From Pseudaminobacter soli (ex Zhang et al. 2022) (GTDB lineage Bacteria; Pseudomonadota; Alphaproteobacteria; Rhizobiales; Rhizobiaceae), in NCBI RefSeq assembly GCF_014595955.1, contig NZ_JABVCF010000025.1, positions 1-47,947 on the forward strand: a DNA stretch of 47,947 nt, in the 5' to 3' direction. Positions 43,096 through 47,947 of this stretch are shown here, one piece after another. The position numbers and the translations under genes are program-made. Every line of letters begins with the position of its first letter. Within the stretch, counting starts at the first letter, position 1. The notes below the pieces were generated by a model. The model had not been told where the DNA came from. It made no database searches and worked only from the letters and a program-made list of their open reading frames with translations.

Positions 43096-44535
43096 CTAGA
43101 GGAAGAAATCAGCCCCTGTGAAGGCGTGCTTGCCGGCCACCTCGAACCAATATTCAGCCTTGCTGTCGGCGTCGGTGTTCAACTCGACACGCGTGACTTC
43201 CTCGGCTGAGTCATAGATCGCGCGCACCTGGCTGGCATTGCGGGAGCCGAAGTCTGCCTCACCGATGAAGGTGAAATCCTGGTTGCCGCCCTTGCCCTCA
43301 TTAGCGTCGATGGCACGAAAGTCGAACTTGTCGGCCCCTTGAGTGAAGTCCATGAACAGGTCTACCTTGCCGCCACCGTCCATGTCGCCGCCGCGCGTGA
43401 ACACGAAAATGTCGTTTCCGCCGCCGCCCCAGATCGTGTCGGCGCCGTTCCTGCCGTTAATGATGTTGGCCTGATCGTTGCCGACGATGGTCTCGGCCGA
43501 GTTGGTGCCAGTGAAGCTGGTGCCGCTGAAGGTCGTCTTCGGCATGGTAGGCGCGGGCTGGCTTGCGGGCTCCTGGACTGAGGTGTCGGGCGTCGGCTGC
43601 AATTCGGTGGCGGGTCCTGTGGTCGGCTCGGTCGGCTCCTCTGTGGCCGGAGCCGTGGCGCTGGCGCCGTGCTCGTTGATCCACTCGGCCTTGGCCTTGT
43701 TCCAGTAGTCGCGTGCGGCCTGGCCCTGCAGGATGGTGAAGCCGGCCGGCGGCTTCGGATAATTCGCTGGCAGCGGCGTGTCGGACAGGTTCAGGAAGAA
43801 ATTGTTGCTCGACTGCTCGACCCGCTCCCAGGCGTGAGCCAGGCGCTCGTAGCCGTTGTGGTCGACCTTCTCGATGGCGATCACCGTGTCGGTGATCTTG
43901 ATGTGCGGCACGACCTCGTCGGCGCCCGTGCCCTTGTCGACCTTGAACGGCGAGCCGTGGGACATGTTGCCCTCGGTGAGAGCCGGCGTCAGGCGCATCA
44001 ACACTCCGTCGAGCGTCACCGTGTTCATGCTGCCGTCGATCCCCTTCGAGGAAGATGACGGAGCCATGCTGATGCCGGCGTGAACGCCGTCGAAGAGCGA
44101 GTCGCGGATCGTGCCGCTCATCAGCTTGTCGTTCTCCAGCGCATCATCACGGGTGCCGATGACATGCACGTGCTCGATGAGGAAATTCGGGCTGTTTTCG
44201 GAGATCCGCAGGGCATCCCAGGTGTTTGAGATCGTCCAGTCTCGGATGGTAGCGTTGGCGCTGCTTTCGATGCGAAGCCCCGCCGAGTTGCCCATATCGT
44301 AGATCGTGCGCCAGTCGCCCTTCTGGTCGGTCTGACCGAGGATGGTGCCGCCGTGGACGACAACACCAGGAGCGTTGACGATCGCCACGGGATAGGGATT
44401 GCTTTCGCCGTCGCTGCCGTCGTTGTCCTGAGCCCATGATGCGGTTTGCGCATCGATCGTCGTGTTCGCTGCAGAATTCTTCAGCTTGTATTGCGTAAAG
44501 CCGTAAGCGCCGGTCAGGGTGATGGTGTTGCTCAT
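43096..44535 (-). CDS. Secreted beta-helix protein with RTX calcium-binding end
   Basis: A 479-aa protein from ATG 44535. Residues ~1-260 form a right-handed beta-helix of the pectate-lyase-like type: PGVVVHGGTILGQT, GLRIESSANATIRDWTISN, WDALRISENSPNFLIEHVHV, ENDKLMSGTIRDSLFDGVHA. A Thr/Pro/Glu-rich linker (about 305-350) follows. The C-terminus has a short RTX-like Ca2+ site (NIINGRNGADTIWGGGGNDI) and a M10/serralysin-type tail, suggesting type I secretion without an N-terminal signal. The likely role is surface polysaccharide binding or cleavage; catalytic residues were not identified. No type I exporter is nearby. Confidence 0.8.
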   Translation of the reverse strand: MSNTITLTGAYGFTQYKLKNSAANTTIDAQTASWAQDNDGSDGESNPYPVAIVNAPGVVVHGGTILGQTDQKGDWRTIYDMGNSAGLRIESSANATIRDWTISNTWDALRISENSPNFLIEHVHVIGTRDDALENDKLMSGTIRDSLFDGVHAGISMAPSSSSKGIDGSMNTVTLDGVLMRLTPALTEGNMSHGSPFKVDKGTGADEVVPHIKITDTVIAIEKVDHNGYERLAHAWERVEQSSNNFFLNLSDTPLPANYPKPPAGFTILQGQAARDYWNKAKAEWINEHGASATAPATEEPTEPTTGPATELQPTPDTSVQEPASQPAPTMPKTTFSGTSFTGTNSAETIVGNDQANIINGRNGADTIWGGGGNDIFVFTRGGDMDGGGKVDLFMDFTQGADKFDFRAIDANEGKGGNQDFTFIGEADFGSRNASQVRAIYDSAEEVTRVELNTDADSKAEYWFEVAGKHAFTGADFFL

Positions 44536-45279
44536 GCCGATTACCCCTTTTGTATGATAGCCCTGTTTCCCCGGCCAAAATGGCGAAACGGTCGCGCCTA
44601 CGTGGCAAGAAGGGGGAGAATGAGTGGACAAAGAAGGGCAGGCGGGGCAGCAACAGAGCGGTTCTAATCGTCCTCGATCCGCGCGAACGCGCCGCCGTCA
44701 TTTCGTCGATGGAACGCCTGACAACGGGCAAGTCGACGCTAGTTCTGCAGTTAGGGCCGCCGGCGGGTGCCGGCCGTGGCGGAACGGCTATCCGAGAAGG
44801 TAGTGCGAGCCGCTTTCGAGCTCGTCGGCGAGGCCCCGCGGCAAGATAGTCAGGTGCTGGTGGTCAACCACGGCGGTGTGCAGACTGTCGGCACGCAAAT
44901 CGGGTCTTAGGAATCTCCGACTAGCCAGGGGAGTGGCGGAATCGTGCCCCACCGCTGAAGCTGCATGCGCCAACCGAGTTCAAATCCTGCGCAGGTAAGG
45001 TCTAGCTTATTAGCCTGGAGATGCCCCACGGACGCTTCGGGCACGTGGTTAGTCACTAACGTCAGCATGTCTGCTTTCCGAGCGTCGCTCTCCAAAAGCT
45101 GCCTGTCTGGTCCCGGCCCAAACACGACATTTACAGATCACTCTGCCGAGGCGGCTCCTGGCGCAACTTGCTCGTTCGGCATCAGAGCTGGAAGAGAGAC
45201 ACTGAGAGCGCCGGCAGGAGCTTTGTGGCCAAGCCTGCATGTTGTGATGCCGGCGGTGTTTGCTCGTTGCTGTGTTCTC
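44536..45279. other. Spacer at the prophage edge
   Basis: About 740 bases. A rightward frame from GTG 44776 to 44910 (44 aa, with RLSEKVVRAAFELVGEAP) looks protein-like but is unrecognised and short. A leftward stretch at 45058-45130 ends in GGAAAGCAGACATG like the dispersed repeat. No portal or head gene follows the terminase, so the prophage is cut off here. Confidence 0.45.
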
Positions 45280-47306
45280 CTACGCCATCCAAGAGCTTCG
45301 CCGCACGCGACGCCCCTGTGGCCTTCTGTACCGAACTGACCGCACCGGCTGCGAGGATGCTGGCGGAGGAGATCCGGCATCAGTGTCCGCATCTGGCGCT
45401 GCTGCCACCAATGGCTCTGCCCGAAACCCGAACTCTGCCTCGAGATCGGCCCAGTGCGAGGGCGGCCAGCGGTCGGCGCCGATCAGCCAGGCCGCGGCCC
45501 GGGCGTAGACGCGGCAGTCGAGGGCCTCGTTGCGTTCGCGCAGCTTCTGCCATTCCAGCCGCGAGAAGCCGCGCTTGGTGCGCACCGTCACCAGCTGCTC
45601 GCCGACAAACTGCTTGCACCACTCGCTGTCGATCCAGGTGGGAAGATGGATGGTGCCGGCCGGGTATGCTGCTCCGGCTTCCCGTTCCTCGCCGCTCGGA
45701 CGGGGCAGGCGCAGGAAGCGATAGGTCTCGGCCTTGAAGGCGGAGCCGGCCACGGTCCAGAGCTTGGCGCCGCGGCGGATGCGCTTGCCGCGGGAGGTGG
45801 CGTCGACATAGGTCGGGCCAGTGACGGAACTGGCGCGATTGAAGCTTTCGACGCCCTTGATCGGCGCGACATGCGACGATCCGGACCGTCGGGCCCAGGC
45901 ATAGACGGCCGGCGCCTCGAAGCCGGTGTCGATCGCCAGCCTGAGGATGCGCATCGCCTTGCCCGAGGCGCTCTGCCAGGTGCGCGACAAGAGCGCGTCG
46001 AGCCCTGCCCAGCAGGCTTCGTCGCCCGGTCCGCCGTCGAGCACGACATGATCGACGAGCCAGCTTTCCAGCCATGGCCCCAGGCCCACACATCGACCTC
46101 GATGCGGTTCTTCTGGACATCGGCTCCGGCGGTGAGGAACAGCCCGCCCGGCGGGACGGATCCGGCTAGCCAGGACTCGCGCCGGTCGTGCAGACGCTGC
46201 CAGTCCGGCGCCTCGCCAGTCTCGACCCAGGTCTCGCCAAGGATGGTGTTGCGGAAGGCCTTTTGCGACTCCTCGGAGCCTTGCGCGGCTTCGCAGGCGC
46301 GGGCGATCGCCGCCCAGGACAGCCAGCCGGCCGGGGAATAGAGCGCCGAGAGATGGAAGCCGGCGGTCGAGATGTCGCTTGCCGTGGCAGTCGCTCGCCA
46401 CTCGCCTTTTTCAAGCATGGCGGTCTTGCTGTGCTCGCCGATGGCGACGTCACAGGCCTCGCACTGATAGCGCGCTGTCTCGGGCTGGCCCTTGCCCCAG
46501 CGCAGCCGCTCGAACTTCAGCCACTGCATGGCGCCGCAGGCGGGGCAGGGGACATGGTAGCGGCGCTGGTCGGAGGCCTCGTACTCCCGCTCGATGCGTG
46601 ACAGCCCACGGATGGTCGGGGTGGAGGCCCGGAACACCTTGCGGCGATGCGAGAAGGTGAGTGAGCGGGATTCGGCCAGCGTCACCGGATCGCCCTCGTC
46701 ATCGGCCGAGGCCGGATAGGCATCGACCTCGTCGAGGAAGATGTAGCGGGCCGGGGTCGAGCGCAGGCCGACGGCGGAGTTGGCGCCGGTCAGGATCAAA
46801 ATGCCGCCGGCGAACTCTTTCGACAGCATGGTGTTGCCGGCATCGCGCGAGCGCGCCGGCTTGACCCGTTCCCTGAGCGCCGGGCTTTCCTCGATCAGCG
46901 GATCGATGCGGTGGCGGGAATTGCGCTTGGCCAGTTCCACGGTCGGCTGGACTGCCAGCATCGGCCCGGGCGCCTGGTGGATGACGAAGCCGATCCAATT
47001 GTTGCCGGCCTCGGTGGAGCCGACCTGGGCCGCCTTCATGAAGACGACGCGCTGGACGGGAGAGCCCGGCGACAAACAATCCATGATTTGCTGCATGTAC
47101 GGCGTGCGGCTGGTGCGGTAGCGGCCGGGTTCGGCCGACGCCCGCGCCGCCAGCATGCGGTGCTTGTCGGCCCATTCGGAGACGGTCAGGAACGGGTCGG
47201 GCCGCAGCCCGTCGCGCCAGGAGGCGCACAGCTCCTCAAAGCCGGCAAAGCCGGCAACACCTGTCAGACTATCTTCCAGCACCTCATCGGAAGTCGGCAC
47301 GAACAT
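45280..47306 (-). pseudogene. Phage terminase large subunit (GpA type), frameshifted
   Basis: The product would be ~675 aa. Frame one (ATG 47306) holds the N-terminal ATPase: PGRYRTSRTPYMQQIMDCLS, KAAQVGSTEAGNNWI (Walker A region), LDEVDAYP (Walker B), and a four-Cys zinc site (CPACG...CEACD), then ends as DVWAWGHGW. From about 46071 the protein continues in a second frame with WLESWLVDHVVLDGGPGDE, DTGFEAPAVYAW, TRSRGKRIRRG-like nuclease-domain parts and the typical end RRSSWMA. One missing base joins the frames. It is either a pseudogene or a sequencing error; programmed shifting is not known for this family. Confidence 0.82.
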
Positions 47307-47856
47307 CGGCCAGCTCCGCCAAATGCGTGCGCACCTGGCGCTCCAGAAGATCGTGCATGGTAGCCGTATCGACGCCGAGCTCGGCCGCCATCAGTGCGGC
47401 GACCCGTCCGGGCCAGTTCACCCAGGCATCGCGTTCTTCGCGCGCCAGCCGGAACACCAGGATCTTGGCGCGATCGAGCGCGACGAGTTCGCCCTTCAGC
47501 TTCTGCAGCTTCAGGCGGCGTTCCTGCGCCTTCAGCACCTCGTTGGCGGTGCGGGCCTGCAGGAAGGTGGTGGAGCCACCCACAGCCGGCGCCGACAGCC
47601 CCTGCTCACGCAGCGTCTCGCCGACAGCCGACAGCGCCGCCTCCGGCACCGGCTTCAGCTTACCTCGGCTGGGGGCAGGGCGCTGCTTGGCCGGGTCGGT
47701 CATCGCCGCCCGGCGGGCATCCGAGCCTGCGGCATCGATCGAGCCATCGGCAAACAGCACCAGCCGGCCGGCAAGGCGCGCCTTCTGCACGGCGCCGCGG
47801 GAAACACCGGCATGGGCCGCATAGCGCCGCTCGCTCATGCCCTGCATGGCGGCCAC
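47284..47856 (-). CDS. Phage small terminase/packaging protein
   Basis: A 190-aa protein. The N-terminal HTH-like part (MSERRYAAHAGVSRGAVQKARLAGR) is a Nu1-type DNA-recognition start. A Pro/Lys linker follows, then a long helix (LKAQERRLKLQKLKGELVALDRA) and a C-terminal region about 130-185 (WVNWPGRVAALMAAELGVD). It recognises packaging sites for the large terminase, whose start lies inside this gene (23-base overlap). The GTG start at 47856 shares one base with the TAG stop of the upstream methyltransferase gene (TAGTG); ATG 47847 or 47838 are alternatives. Confidence 0.78.
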   Translation of the reverse strand: MAAMQGMSERRYAAHAGVSRGAVQKARLAGRLVLFADGSIDAAGSDARRAAMTDPAKQRPAPSRGKLKPVPEAALSAVGETLREQGLSAPAVGGSTTFLQARTANEVLKAQERRLKLQKLKGELVALDRAKILVFRLAREERDAWVNWPGRVAALMAAELGVDTATMHDLLERQVRTHLAELADVRADFR

Positions 47857-47947
47857 TATGCCCCCGAACTCTGGCGCACCGCCTGCCGGCCGGTAAACCG
47901 CTGCCAGCGCTCCACCGCCACATCGCAGTAGCGCGGGTCGAGTTCCA
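47856..47947 (-). CDS. DNA methyltransferase, C-terminal end only (partial)
   Basis: Running off the window's right edge, the leftward frame ELDPRYCDVAVERWQRFTGR, then QAVRQSSGA-stop, is the C-terminus of phage-type DNA adenine/cytosine methyltransferases (N6/N4 class), which end in VELDP.Y.DVA..RWQ..TG. The gene precedes the terminase genes, as in many alphaproteobacterial prophages. Only 29 residues are visible. Confidence 0.75.
   Translation of the reverse strand, partial: ELDPRYCDVAVERWQRFTGRQAVRQSSGA

Noticed and set aside
44927-44998. Stretch resembling a tRNA-Leu (GTGGCGGAAT...GAGTTCAAATCCT)
   Set aside because: The acceptor and anticodon arms do not pair and the length is wrong; resemblance is limited to short D- and T-loop-like pieces.

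Overview
The window looks like chromosome of an alphaproteobacterium, most likely Hyphomicrobiales (Mesorhizobium/Phyllobacteriaceae-like). The evidence is a 5S rRNA 3' end followed by tRNA-fMet at the left edge, high-GC coding style, many ABC importers with dedicated LysR/RpiR regulators, dispersed short intergenic repeats of the kind common in rhizobia, and IS3/IS630 remnants. I had no database access, so the lineage is an inference.

Layout. (1) 1-3.6 kb: end of an rRNA operon, a decayed second tRNA-fMet copy, an IS3-type transposase remnant, then small membrane or unknown-function genes (VanZ-like, DUF4337, DUF302). (2) 3.8-9.8 kb: a LysR regulator divergent from a probable operon of secreted cupin, MFS transporter, D-3-hydroxybutyrate dehydrogenase (bdhA), patatin-like phospholipase and a second bdhA-like gene. 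The second copy has lost all four substrate-carboxylate-binding residues, and its upstream ATG is put out of frame by a run of nine C. (3) 10.4-13.3 kb: an orphan Tat-exported peptide-type binding protein divergent from a nucleoside hydrolase. (4) 13.3-19.4 kb: a scrambled accessory stretch with a 77-aa GTG-start protein, a decayed PrlF-YhaV toxin-antitoxin locus, an acyltransferase-3 protein, a frameshifted small gene, a truncated aminoglycoside phosphotransferase, and an overlapping gene pair: an HhH-GPD (endonuclease III-like) protein with a four-Cys cluster followed by a papain/C39-like cysteine peptidase.

(5) 19.7-31 kb: a divergent catabolic island. Leftward lie MmgE/PrpD, an M19 dipeptidase homologue with an altered metal site, and a class III aminotransferase. 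Rightward lie a polar amino-acid/opine-type ABC importer with an aldehyde dehydrogenase gene inside the transporter operon, then an agmatinase-family ureohydrolase, with a convergent LysR gene beyond. Together they can be read as uptake and breakdown of a guanidino or diamino compound through urea release, transamination and aldehyde oxidation. (6) 31-32.3 kb: a universal stress protein and repeat-rich spacer. (7) 32.4-42.1 kb: an RpiR-led operon (RpiR, peptide-binding protein, DppBCDF-type transporter, M81/MlrC peptidase) divergent from an N-acylamino-acid-racemase/dipeptide-epimerase-type enolase-superfamily enzyme that overlaps a GNAT acyltransferase. This suggests uptake, hydrolysis and stereochemical conversion of an unusual peptide or D-amino acid.

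(8) 42.1-47.9 kb: a MITE-like inverted-repeat element, an IS630 transposase fragment, a beta-helix/RTX secreted protein, and a prophage fragment read leftward (methyltransferase 3' end, small terminase, frameshifted GpA-type large terminase) with no structural genes after the terminase. The most unusual items are the HhH-GPD/cysteine-peptidase pair, the re-tooled bdhA copy and the two divergent catabolic islands.
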